Both the position numbers and the translations under genes were made by a program. Below are positions 1 to 10,481 of a DNA stretch of 34,707 nt, one piece after another. The notes under the pieces are model-generated. The model did not search any database, had not been told where the DNA came from, and saw only the letters and a list, made by a program, of their open reading frames with translations. The stretch comes from Priapulus caudatus (Eukaryota > Priapulida > Priapulimorpha > Priapulimorphida > Priapulidae): positions 10,801-45,507 of the forward strand of contig NW_014578933.1 of assembly GCF_000485595.1 (NCBI RefSeq). The letters run 5' to 3'. How positions within the stretch are numbered: position 1 is the stretch's first letter; each line of letters starts with the position of its first letter.

Positions 1-147
1 TGAGCTCAAGTTGGATGAGTTACGCGTAGTAAATCGTAGGTATTATAAGGCTAGTAAATGACGAATTTCCCTTGTTTATTGATGTCACACTCCTCCCTAT
101 TATACACTCCTGATATATATATAAGTAAATCTTTATCAGAAAAACTA

Positions 148-181
148 GCCCTAAAAAAATTGGGATAAATTTTTTTAGGGC
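148..181. repeat. Perfect hairpin, AT-rich arms
   Basis: A 14-bp perfect inverted repeat (148-161 with 168-181) has a 6-base loop. The arms read GCCCTAAAAAAATT and its complement. The flank at 199-225 is rich in GGATCC/CCCGGAC-type C runs. It could be a miniature-element end; no function can be assigned. Confidence 0.7.
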
Positions 182-375
182 ACTTTGAAATTAAATGGGG
201 ATCCGGACCCCCGGACACCCCCTCTCTAACTCAACCCCTGCTTAAAGAAATCTATGCGAAAGAGGAATCGCTTGTTCCGAAGGGCCAAGCATTCTAAAAT
301 GCTTGTTAATTGATATAGATATCACCATCAAAGCAATTTTGTCTCCCAATTGAATTGTGTACTCCCTCAAGATTG

Positions 376-742
376 CAGGGCTGCCAACTCTCACGCATTC
401 GGAGTGAGACTCGAGCAATTGAGGCTAATCTCACGCTCTCACTCCATGTCTGCTAATTCTCACACATACAGAAACGTTTTGATATCGTCATCTATATATA
501 TACTGTACATGTACCTAATCCATCTAAAAGCAGAACTACAGTGTATTGTATTACATACATGTGTATGTTTAAAAATTCACTTAAGTATGCACCAGAATGC
601 ATCATTTTCAAGCTGAAAAATGCAAAAGCTTCAGGTCTGGGAGGGGGGGTGCCCCCCTCCCACGGCATACACTCCCCCGCTCGGTCACTCCACTCCCTCA
701 CATAATCTCACTTTAAACTCTAACTCAATGTTGGCAGCCCTG
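376..742. mobile_element. hAT-like non-autonomous element (MITE)
   Basis: The ends are a 13-bp perfect inverted repeat: CAGGGCTGCCAAC at 376-388 and its complement at 730-742. The CAGGG start resembles hAT-superfamily termini (family knowledge). Both ends continue into TCTCAC/GTGAGA-rich sequence. The 367-bp interior has no credible coding frame and holds a strong G/C palindrome at 638-662. I see no matching 8-bp target duplication (left flank CAAGATTG, right flank ACGTCTAA), so the insertion is old or the ends are imperfect. Confidence 0.6.
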
Positions 743-1087
743 ACGTCTAAAATCACAGGCACTTGGAACGTCTCAATAAAATTAAAAAAAGGTAAATAAA
801 CACAAAATGTATTTACTTCCAAAGTCTCAATGTTTCTCTACTCTCCTTCGCCTATTATTGCCGATAACTTTCTGTAAATGCCATTCAAATGCTCCTCTAC
901 AACACACATGCAAGTACACCGCCCTGTGCACAAACAACAAGAATAATAAATTCTCGAAGAAACTCTATTATTCTTGTTGTTTCAAACATTTCTTTAGGAA
1001 GAGCCTATATACGTGAATATCTATTGTACATTGTTTGTGTTTTGTGTTGTTATGTATTGTACATTGTATTGTACATGAATTGTATTA

Positions 1088-1540
1088 GCTGCGTTCACAC
1101 GAGATTCACAGCCTCGCTGGTTCTGTACTTATCTGGTGCTGAATTCGGCTGAAATACCGTGCTAACATAACCCGGAGCGTTCACACGAGAATCGAGGCTT
1201 AGCTGGCTAGGTATAATATAGACTGGTACCCGGTCGACAGTTCCACACGCTACACTAACGTCGTGTAGCGAGCGGGTACTAGTATACAGTAAGAGGCCTC
1301 AAATTGCGTTCACAGGACAGACAATATGCGGCCAGCATGGTGCCGAATGTTTCAGCGCGGAATGTGATTCCGCGCCGAATAAGCCGCATATTTCAGTACG
1401 GTACTGAATAAGCCGCGTATAAGTCTTGAATATTTTTAGCGTGTNTCTTTTTGCGGTCTTGAATTCCTGCTTACTCATACTTAGCTCGTTGTACCATAAA
1501 TACTATCACAACGCGAGATAGCAGTTGCGTACACATTATT
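1088..1540. repeat. Repeat-rich block with GCGTTCACACGAGA motifs and hairpins
   Basis: The motif GCGTTCACACGAGA occurs near 1091 and 1177, with a weaker GCGTTCACAGGAC near 1304. CGCGGAATGTGATTCCGCG near 1356 is a hairpin. GAATAAGCCGC occurs twice, near 1377 and 1407. One base is undetermined (N at 1445). This looks like overlapping miniature-element remnants. No gene is seen. Confidence 0.5.
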
Positions 1541-1561
1541 TTACCAAACGTTTTTTTATTG

Positions 1562-1768
1562 CAGAGAGAGAGACAGGGAGAGCAGAGCAGAGAGAGAGAG
1601 AGAGGAGAGAGAGAAGAGAGGAGAGGAAAAAGTGAGAGAGAGAGAGAGAAGAGAGAGAGACGAGCAGAGGAGAGAGAGAGAAAGAGAGAGAGCAGAGGTG
1701 AGATGCACGAGAGCGACAGAGAGAGAGGAGCAGGACGGAGGACGAGAAAGACCTCACGCGCGCCGCGC

Positions 1769-1805
<37 letters not shown>

Positions 1806-1813
1806 TCAGTCAG
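1562..1813. repeat. (GA)n microsatellite, interrupted
   Basis: About 250 bp of AG/GAGA with interruptions ends in GTCAGTCAGTCAG. Arg/Glu-rich and Ser/Leu-rich open frames on the two strands are artefacts of the repeat, not genes. Confidence 0.9.
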
Positions 1814-2334
1814 ACTAAATTTTCTTCTGATATTTTGCCTAGCGTGACTCGTGATACCCTGATAGAAATGCGTGAAAGCATCTGTTTATTTACTGTGAAC
1901 CGTTATATTTTATTTAGCGTTTAGCGTGAATTTATTTTTCAATGATTTTAAACGAATTTTTGATCTATTGATTCAATCATTTTCACACACTGTCATCCAG
2001 CGTAGACTGGTCCTCGTCTCGACATATGTCTATTGAGATATCTCTACTCACAAGCTTAGTACATCAGTGGCGGATTTAGGGTAGCGGATTGGGTGGCTAG
2101 CTACCCCGGCCCTCTCAGTGTTTGACTAACAATATTTTTACATAGTCGCGCGGCTGTACAAAACGTCACCTGATGCTCAGGTTAAATTATATTTTGAGTG
2201 GCAAAGCAGGTATAACAACCCTTTTGCAGCTTAATTTTTCACAATTCCAAGAAAGAGTTTTGCTGTCGCCCTCATCCCAGCGGTGGTCACGACTACACAT
2301 TGAATAATGAACGCGACTTAAAGGCCACAATGCC

Positions 2335-2466
2335 GTGATGTGATGTGATGTACAATGAGTGATGTGTGTGTGTTTGAGCACACACACGCGCCCACACGCA
2401 CCCACACACGCATACGCTCGCTCGCACGCACGCACGCACGTACACAGAGAGGGAGAGAGAGAAAGT
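2335..2466. repeat. GATGT, CA/GT and GA simple repeats
   Basis: GATGT repeats near 2335 are followed by GTGTGTG, then CACACAC/CGCACGCA to about 2440, then GAGAGA to 2466. Nothing coding is seen between 1814 and 2960 apart from these. Confidence 0.85.
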
Positions 2467-2968
2467 GAGAGTTTAATAATGTGCGTTAGTTCAACATGTC
2501 TTGATAATAAAACGAAAATTACATGATTAGTTATATATCTTTAGTGATCACATGATTCACATCTTGTTGCTCATGAAGAGAATAGTTCTACTAAAAAGAT
2601 AATTATCGTAGTCCAAATGAAGGCTGTACATTTACTCAAAAGTGCCTCAAATTACCATCTCCTGCGATCTACATTTTCAAAATTTTCTGGGAGAGGACGC
2701 CCATGCCAGACACCGCGCCTCTGTGCGTACACAGTGGTACACATCCATTTCACCCTAGCCCCTGGATAGATAGATATCCGCATAGAAATAGATAACAAAC
2801 CATAGAACATAGCAATACTAGAAACCATAACTTCACGAATTTAAACAAATCACAATTCAAACATTTATTTTAACAGTGTGTATATATGAATAATTACCTA
2901 AATAAATAAAGATTCGTTCAACTATCCATTTCCATGGCTCTCTGCCTTGGCTCGCTGTGGTCTCTGTT

Positions 2969-2974
2969 TATAAA
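2969..2974 (+). promoter_or_regulatory. Candidate TATA box for GAMT
   Basis: TATAAA lies 189 bp upstream of the GAMT start codon, within GTTTATAAATCGCC. No other strong core element is seen between here and the ATG. The position suits a 5' leader of about 150 bases, but this is inference. Confidence 0.3.
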
Positions 2975-3162
2975 TCGCCTCAAGAGATGGCGCGGGTGTT
3001 AGTGGCAGATAGACTGGTGCTCGCTCCCAATTCTCGGCTTAGCTCTGGTTTACTCGTTATTGGAAGTCGGCGGTCACTCGCGACGCGGGCATTGCAGATT
3101 TACTACACCGCATTTTTACTTGTATTTTTGTTTTATATCTGTCTATAACTAAATCTGCCGAA

Positions 3163-6100
3163 ATGTCTGTACCTCCTAAAATATTCGCCGCTGGAGAGGA
3201 TTGCAAGAGCAATTGGAAAGATGCGACATCAGACTTCGATGTAGTCGACCAGCACCTGGAAATTATGGGGAAACCAGTCATGGAGCGTTGGGAAACGCCG
3301 TTCATGCACAAGTTGGCTTCTATTTCGGCTAGCAAAGGTATAACTCCCTCATAACTTATAAGGATTAGTCTTGAAAGTCTAAGAATGTAAGAAACTATAT
3401 CGAAGATGGAGAGAGACAAAGTTGATCAAATAGAAATATTACGATTTCCTGTTTGCAAAAGAAAAAGCTTCAGTTCGTAGGCAAACTCCAAAGGGGCAAA
3501 GAAAAGGAAATTTCCGACGTGGAAATATAGCCTAGAGGCTAGATGTCACTGTTAGTGTTAATGTCAATAATGACCATGATAATACTATTTTATTTATATA
3601 TTATACAGTGTTTCCCCTGCATTGACACGAGCGAGGCGACCCGCCTCACTCAAATTCTCAGCCGCCACACAGAAATTTTGGCCCAAGGATAGAGAACATG
3701 GGTCCCAATAAAACCAATGTGCCTAACCCTAACCCTAATTATAACTCTAACCCTAACCCTAACCCTAATCCTAACCCTAACCCTAACCATAACCCTAATA
3801 TTTTGGCCCAAGGATAGAGAACATGGGTCCCAATAAAACCAATGTGCCTAACCCTAACCCTAACCCTAATTCTAACCCTAACCCTAATCCTAACCCTAAC
3901 CCTAACCATAACCCTAACCTATTATATTGATATAATATTATATTTATATTGATGTAAATGACATTGGTTTTATTGGGACCCGTATACATGTTCTCTATCC
4001 TTGAACCGAAATGTGTCCAAAACACCGCCTCGCTGACAATACTTTTGACAACTTAAAAAAGAGATTCAAGAGTATTATACAATGAATGTCACATTGAATG
4101 TGTTCGGAATAGCTTAGAATGCACAAAATTGCAAGATTTTTTTTACAAATTTCCCGGGGGAGCATGCCCCCGGACCCCTTAGCTTGGCCAGCACCAGCGC
4201 TGCTCGCTATGCTAGGACCTCGAAGCGCGCAAACACATCACAAAAAACATTTACTGCATCACACACCTTTTTGGCCAGGGGAAACACTTCATTGAAATAT
4301 ACCAGACTGATGGTTCAAGAAACAACTCCTCATGGCATTGCACACGTCATTTCTGAAGCTTGTTTACATGCTGCACATATAGGCTATAATGTATTCAGTA
4401 ACAAGGTATAAGGTAACAAGTGACTACCTACTAATCATGGAAGGTTGATACAAATCAAAATGTTACTTTTTTAATACTTTTTTCTGGACAGATTTTATAT
4501 TTTTTGGTAATATCCTGAGTGGCAGCACTGGACGTAGACTTTCACTTGTCCCGGGCAATCGGACAACCGTTAGTGCCGAGGGCTGAATGAGACAGATTTG
4601 ATCCAGATGGGTGTATATCTAAAATCATAGGGACAGACTCCATCTATCCAGGTTGGTGTCTAAAAGCTATCTAATAGTTCTGAGGTTGTTTTGGCTTTAA
4701 AACTTAATTGACCCCCATAAACTTTCTACTGCAATCCACAGTATTGATCCATGTATTTTATCAACTTTGACCCTCTCCATCTTCGCTATATAGGCCTATT
4801 CGACTTTTAAAGACCGAGTCTTATGAGGTTAGGGATATGGAAGGGTAAGTTGTTTGCATCACGGACATATAATGTATAATGTTCATGCTTGTGTTATTGG
4901 GTTTATTTTTGATAGATGGCTATTTACCTGTTGGAAAAATGTTGAAATCTTAAATGAGTGTCTGTAAAGTGCAAGTGCCGTTTACAGGATGGTCTTTGTT
5001 CAATGTACCCTCCTTCTATTCAGTTTTTGCCTGAAGTGCATTTATACAGTTTAGGGTACGTGTCGGGCGTTTCTATCAACGTCACACTTACTGATCGAAC
5101 TGTTAGCTGCCCAAGGTTATACTTTGTGTCCTACTCTTATCCGGGTTTTATCAACACATGTACATAACTACGCACTTTGCTGAAAAAAACTTTTGATGTT
5201 AACGGTAGGAACAGACGATGATTGGGCGTCTGTTTACTTCAGATAGGTCTGTCTGCTCTGTGTGCGCTGGATTGCCCAAGATAATATATGTGATCTTGCT
5301 GTAGGCATATTTTTAAAGGCGTATTTACTTTGTTTTACGCCGTAGCGATTTCCGCCACAATAGGTGGTGGATAGGCACTATAGTTTATGACTGAGCTAGT
5401 TAATAATTTAGATGATATCTGAATCTTGATCTGATATCTGAAATCTTTATCTGATTGTAGTTACTTGTAATTTAGTATTAATATCAAATATCAATATTAT
5501 AATTAATTACAGTATTATAAATGTAATAACTGGTCTGATCCTAATTGTAGCTGAAGAGTCTAACTGGCGAGGTGGCGGTTTGTTTCAGGGGGCCGTGTGC
5601 TAGAGATAGGTTTTGGAATGGCAATTGCTGCAACCAAGATCGAAGAGTTTGATATTGATGAGCATGTGATCATCGAATGCAACGACGGAGTCTTCCAAAG
5701 ATTGGAGAAGTGGAAGGTAAATCTTCATTGTAAAATTTTTAAAATTTCGATTTTAAAACCCAAACGTTATAAGCATTCTTTAAAAAAATCTGTGAGTAAT
5801 CTCGGAGTTAGTTTAAATACTAATAATGCTGCATTTTATAATGATGCAGTTCATTTTGAGCTCAGCTTGACATCATCAAGCTGAGCTATTGCCATGGGTC
5901 GTTGTCCGTCGTACGTCCGTCCGTCCGTCGTCCGTCCGTCCGTCAACATTTCGCTACGGTCAACGATAACTCAGAAACCGTTTGGCCCAAATGTTTGAAA
6001 TTGGGTATAGTTGTTACTGCTATGCTCCCATATTAAACGTCCTATTTTGGAGCACGCCAGTCGACGTACTTTCGAGCCATGGCAATTTTTTGGCAAAAAT

Positions 6101-9100
6101 GGGAATTGCCATTAGTCAGTTCAGGTTCAACGGATTTTTGGTATGTGAATGAATAAGGGCTAGGGGTTTTGATATTTAAAAAAAAATTATGCAAATTAGG
6201 TAGGGTTTGGCAATTATATAGCATATTATATAGACACAAACAGTCTGTGGTATCACACTCGTCTGGTTCGTTTTACAAGATTTCATTGACAATATCTTTA
6301 ATGCAAAATTGGTATTTCCTCTCCACCCTGCCGATAAAACGTCTATATTAGAGTAAAGATTTACAAAATATGTCGGAACGCAGCATAACCTATTTATTTC
6401 AAACGCCATCGCTACAAAGCGGGTATAGCGCCATCTACGGTCACAAATTGTGATTCATTTTGGTTTATAAATTATTATTGCGATATACAGATGGCAATCG
6501 TTTCTATAATGTACGTCAATGGTTGCTCAATTAAAACTGACTTCTTCTTGCTCACTCATTTGTGCCCTTTTTTAGCTCATCTGACATAGTCAGATGCAGC
6601 TTGTAGAATTGCATGATCGTCCGTCCGTCCATGCGAGCGTCCGTCCGTCCGTCCATGCGAGCGTCCGTCCGTCCGTCAACAGTTGGGCACAAATCTTAAC
6701 CGCTCGATGTACGGTCACGATATTCGGGACGTGGGGGGGTAATCCGAAAACGAGTTGGGATGTCGAAGCTGGAGGTCAAAGGTCAAAGGTCAACAGGTGT
6801 AAAAGAAGGGGGAACATTCACTTCTTAATTTAAGGTATAGGGAGGAAATGCAGAATTGCGGCACAAATCTAAACGGCTCGACCTATAGGCTTGTGATAGT
6901 CGGTGTATAGCATCATGGTAGGAAAAGCCATCACTGTGCCAAAATTGGAGGTCACAGGTCAAAGGTCAATGGGCACAGGGCAAATTTTAGACATTTTCTG
7001 AGGACATGGTCTGACGGAGCGATTGAAAAACTTTTTTGTTTCAGCGGTGACCTAGCATTTTTATGGCTTTATTGAAAGGACCATGAAATGTACCTTCTGC
7101 TGACATGCGAAGAGTAAGTGTCGGATAACCTTTTGACCCTCAAGAGGAGGGTTAAACATGGATTTGTTTACTGTCTGTTAGAAAGAATTTGACTGCCGGG
7201 TTTGCTAGTAGAATCTATACATGCCTGGATGTATGAGGCTACAATGTCACAGTGAAATTTCAAAAGCTAAATTTGGTTGAAGAAGGTTTATGCTCCTTAA
7301 ATCGTATAATTTCTATGGCATTCTGTACTGTCAGTATGTTACATGTAACGTATGCCACTGCCAGTGCATGTGGTGGTGGTACTGTGTAGTTTTTGCCTGC
7401 GTTAATTGGTTACAGGTGGCAGCTCTCTATTGCAGCCTCTAGGCTTGCGTAGGTAAATGGATGAGTGCTTACCTATTCTGTCTTGCAAATAGTTGTTGCT
7501 ACTACGTACGATGGGAGCTTCCATCTTTAATCTGAAGACACTTAAACGTACGCGCCATCTCGTGGCAACTTTCATAACGATCCCAACGAACATTCCTTTG
7601 AGAAGGTTCCTGATACCATCCCTGTGCATTCCACTGTTTCGGCGTGTATGTGAACACATTTGGGACTAACAGGGTTTACTAGAATCCCACCACTCCACCA
7701 CAGAGTCACCGCAGTAGACGTTAGATGAGCGCTGTCGCTCCGCGGCACTTGTTGTGGTGAGCTACAGTGTCATTGACACTTTCATTAATACTACCAGGCA
7801 GACCAGAAACACAAGATTACACCGCTGAAAGGAATGTGGGAAGACGTGTCGCCAACATTGGAAGATGGAACATTTGATGGTATGAAACATAAAACTCGGG
7901 GACGTGAATTTAGAAACCGTTCAACCCGTGAAAGTCTAAATCTGTCCTGATCGCTTAGCTAGGTAGTGTAAAGTGTAGTAGAACACACGGCAAACGTGTT
8001 GCCCGCGTTACGCAGACTTGCTAGGAACAGAGGCCCATTGTTGCAAACAAATCTAGTCTTAACATCAATGACTCAATCATTCATTGTTGATTCACATCGA
8101 CATGAACTTTTGCTCGTGCACCCGACCTCCGAAACCCGCGCGCGAGAACGTCATAGTTTCGTCGCGTTTCTGTGGACGACGCGAGAGAGGACGTTGGAAT
8201 GCGATCTTGTTTTCCGACGTCGGCGTTCTTTCCACTCGCAGGCATCCTGTATGACACGCGCGCTGAGAGGAAAATCTTACCGGTTGATCGATCGATCAAT
8301 TGATTATTTTCTCATACACATGACCTCCACACGCCGCGCGCGAAAACGTCATTGCTTTCTGTCAACGACGCACGACGTCGGGATGTGATCTTGATTTGCG
8401 ACGACGGGATGCTATCTAGTTTTTCGATGACGCGACGCGATCTTGTTTTTCGACGATGGGACACTATTTTGTTTTGCGACGTCGACGCGGCTCTCCCCCT
8501 CCCGCAGGCATCCTGTACGACACATACCCGCTGAGCGAGGACTCGTGGCACACGCACCAGTTTGACTTCATCAGGCAGCACGCGTTTCGCCTGCTGAAGG
8601 CCGGCGGCGTGCTCACCTACACGAACCTGACCTCGATGGGCGAGCTGATGAAGACCAAGTACGACGACATCGAGAAGATGTTCCAGGTAGGATTGATTAT
8701 TGATTGATTGATTTATTGATTTTTGATTGATCATTGATTGATGATTTTTGAGTGCGCTGAGAGGAAAATCGTAATGGTTTGAGTGATCGATCGATTGGTT
8801 ATTGATTGATTGGTTATTCCTCGTGAGCAAGCTGAGAGAAAATCCTACTGCTTGATTGATCGATTGATTGATTGATTCCTCGTGCGAGCGCTGAGAGGAA
8901 AATCCTACCAGTTAATGGATCGATTGATTATTGATTGATTGATTCCTCGTACAGATTGATCGATTGATTATTGATCGATCATTGATGCTTCTTGCATGCG
9001 TTTGCACACATTGAGTTGGGGAGAGACTTTCCGGTGTAGCATGGTTTTCATCTCCTCGATGGCAAAAACATTCCCCCTCTGCATTGCTCATGGGGCATGT

Positions 9101-9732
9101 CTAGCAGTGCACATCGCAACTGTGCGCGCACATTTAACCATTATTGCCCTTCTTGTGTAACATAAATGGTGGACATTTGCCTTGGGGGGTAGTGCGTACC
9201 ATGCCACGCCGATTACACTGGAGAGTGAAATCAACCGGTTTCGATTTTTACGCGTAATGATGTTGGTTGCTTGCAGGAAACGCAGGTAGCAAAGCTGGTG
9301 GAAGCCGGATTCAAGAAAGAGAATATCAGTACCGAACTGGTGCCAATGTCACCGCCGCCGGAGTGCAGGTATACAAACAATTTCTAAATGAATTGTAGTG
9401 CATTGTTTTCTTCTAAATTTACAATCGTGTAAATCACGCATCTGTAAATATTTACTAGTATACGGCATACATATACGTATCTATACGTAACATCTACATA
9501 CATATCTGTACATATACATATCTACGGATACATCTATGTAGAGATCTGGGTGTTGTACTTATTGTATTAGGTGCTCATGTGTCCAGGTTTATGCTGAATT
9601 GTTACTTACGTCCCCTACGTCTTCGGATAAGTTAGATGTGTCATCGGGAATTCACTCTGTATCTACTTGCTTTCTTACTGCAGGTACTATTCCTACAAAA
9701 TGATGATTGCCCCAACCGTCGTAAAGCAGTGA
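3163..9732 (+). CDS. GAMT: Guanidinoacetate N-methyltransferase, 6 exons
   Basis: This enzyme transfers a methyl group from S-adenosylmethionine to guanidinoacetate, making creatine in the cytosol. Exons: 3163-3337, 5589-5716, 7798-7879, 8508-8686, 9277-9368, 9684-9732. Every intron is GT...AG and phases agree (1,0,1,0,2). The joined product is 234 aa; human GAMT is 236. [10 protein letters not shown] is at about residues 37-46; its last Glu matches the substrate-binding Glu45 of rat. The SAM-binding [12 protein letters not shown] is at about 62-73. [12 protein letters not shown] is near 86-97 and PLKGMWEDV near 110-118. [10 protein letters not shown] at about 130-139 carries the catalytic Asp. 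The ATG is the only start giving the conserved N-terminus. Introns 1 and 2 hold most of the mobile-element clutter. Possible polyadenylation signals are AATAAA at 10291 and 10349. Confidence 0.98.
3672..4020. mobile_element. TIR element with internal telomere-like repeats
   Basis: This lies in GAMT intron 1. The left end near 3676 (TTTTGGCCCAAGGATAGAGA, continuing through ACATGGGTCCCAATAAAACC) is mirrored at 3963-4015, giving an imperfect terminal inverted repeat of about 45 bp. The left half is a direct duplication of a unit of about 124 bp (from about 3675 and about 3799). Each unit carries the end sequence followed by degenerate CCCTAA repeats (3722-3798 and 3846-3920). There is no coding capacity. 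Confidence 0.65.
4154..4173. repeat. G/C palindrome CCGGGGGAGCATGCCCCCGG
   Basis: A near-perfect 20-bp palindrome lies in GAMT intron 1, just before the open frame at 4184-4411. Similar G/C palindromes occur at 638-662 and near 199-225, suggesting a common mobile-element end. Confidence 0.6.
4184..4411 (+). pseudogene. Possible degenerin/ENaC-like N-terminal fragment
   Basis: This open frame of 75 codons in GAMT intron 1 has no ATG near its beginning. The stretch [12 protein letters not shown] resembles the conserved His-Gly segment before the first membrane helix of degenerin/ENaC/ASIC channels (family knowledge, recalled by eye). The following residues lack a membrane helix, and the frame ends in NVFSNKV then a stop, with a possible donor (AAG/GTATAA) just before it. 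It is best read as a stray exon fragment or a chance open frame. It is not part of GAMT. Confidence 0.25.
5859..6010 (+). repeat. Hairpin-led CCGT dispersed repeat, copy in GAMT intron 2
   Basis: A perfect 12-bp hairpin (5859-5870 with 5876-5887, AGCTCAGCTTGA arms) is followed by CCGTCCGTCCGT tandem repeats at 5917-5943. Then comes a stretch reading CAACGATAACTCAGAAACCG and AAATGTTTGAAATTGGGTAT. The architecture matches the copy at 6574, though the sequence is a different subfamily. Confidence 0.6.
6574..7450 (+). repeat. Long dispersed repeat, copy A
   Basis: This starts with AGCTCATCTGACATAGTCAG (hairpin CTGAC/GTCAG) and CCGTCCGTCCATGCGAGCG tandem units (6619-6677). It then reads TCAACAGTTGGGCACAAATC, GGAGGTCAAAGGTCAAAGG, AACGGCTCGACCTATAGGC and so on. 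It is collinear with the reverse complement of 31525-32580. It fills much of GAMT intron 2. No protein-coding frame is convincing. It may be a non-autonomous transposon. Confidence 0.75.
7932..8058 (+). repeat. Inverted-repeat arm, left (GAMT intron 3)
   Basis: This arm contains GCTAGGTAGTGTAAAGTGTA, GTAGAACACA, CGCAGACTTGCTAGGAACAG and AGGCCCATTGTTG. It is the reverse complement of 9935-10075, with a gap of about 12 bp and scattered substitutions. Confidence 0.85.
8263..8990. repeat. GCTGAGAGGAAAATC / GATT minisatellite around exon 4
   Basis: The motif GCTGAGAGGAAAATC followed by GATTGATCGATTGATT runs occurs near 8266, 8757, 8831 (one base shorter) and 8890. Spacing of the downstream copies is about 60-75 bp. 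Exon 4 (8508-8686) sits between the first copy and the rest. The stretch 8340-8500 has its own degenerate repeats of GCGACGCGATCTTGTTTTTC type. The array is in introns 3 and 4 of GAMT. Confidence 0.7.
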
Positions 9733-9934
9733 TGTCAGGTGACGCAGCCCACGTCGTTCAAATTGCTATAGGCAAGACTACAGAGTCGTTTTAAATGTCG
9801 AGACCAAGACGAAGATGAATGCAAGTGTTTGGCCTTGACTGTGAGCTGTAAAGCGCACTGTTACGTTTACGTTGAAAGGTTCTGTGATAGTTGGTGACTG
9901 TTTTTACTAAATTTTTGTTTTTGATGTCTAAATT

Positions 9935-10075
9935 GTCTAACTACCTTTGTTTCCAACAATGGGCCTCTGTTCCTAGCAAGTCTGCGTAATGCGGGTAATA
10001 CGTCGGCAATACGTTCGCCATGTGTTCTACTACACTTTACACTACCTAGCCAACCGATTGGGATAGATTTCGACT
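9935..10075 (-). repeat. Inverted-repeat arm, right (3' of GAMT)
   Basis: This is the mirror of 7932-8058. It lies 200-340 bp past the GAMT stop codon, so it may be within the 3' UTR. It contains CTGTTCCTAGCAAGTCTGCG and TACACTTTACACTACCTAGC. Confidence 0.85.
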
Positions 10076-10376
10076 ATTATAAGTTGGTGTAGGTTGTGTA
10101 TTAGACATTCCGTGCTGAATTATAGTACGACCAACTTTAAATTACTTTCATCGCGTGCGCGCCGTTGCATTTCACGCCGGCCATCGATAGCTATTACCGA
10201 TCACATCTCACTTTGCAAAGGTAAAAATGCAATTCTGTACTACTTGTGTCAAGGTATATGCCATTTTTGTGGTCACATGCAGTATCATTTAATAAAAGTA
10301 TTGATTGAAATATTTGTTGTTATATCAATATGATTAACATGCATACATAATAAAATCTAGTACCAAATGTACCTGC

Positions 10377-10396
10377 ATATATATATATATATATTA
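10377..10396. repeat. (TA)n microsatellite between GAMT and B4GALT7
   Basis: A short TATATA run lies in the roughly 750-bp gap between the two converging genes. Otherwise the gap holds only AT-rich sequence and the inverted-repeat arm. Confidence 0.8.
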
Positions 10397-10481
10397 ATTT
10401 TAATATCAACTGGTATGTTCTTGCTGCATAAAATATAAATAAGCTACCAGATACAACTTAATCGGCGCGCTACATTTGACG

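Noticed and set aside
1536-1924. Arg/Glu-rich and Ser/Leu-rich open frames on both strands
   Set aside because: They translate a GA microsatellite; no domain and no splice support.
4958-5167. Open frame of 69 codons in GAMT intron 1
   Set aside because: No recognisable motif and no flanking splice signals in phase with GAMT.
5896-6690. CCGTCCGTCC blocks considered as a CRISPR-like array
   Set aside because: The units are 4-20 bp tandem repeats without spacers, in an animal intron; ordinary minisatellite.
8312-8830. Minus-strand open frame of 172 codons
   Set aside because: Antisense to GAMT exon 4 and the GATT repeat (Asn/Gln/Ser/Ile-rich); not a gene.
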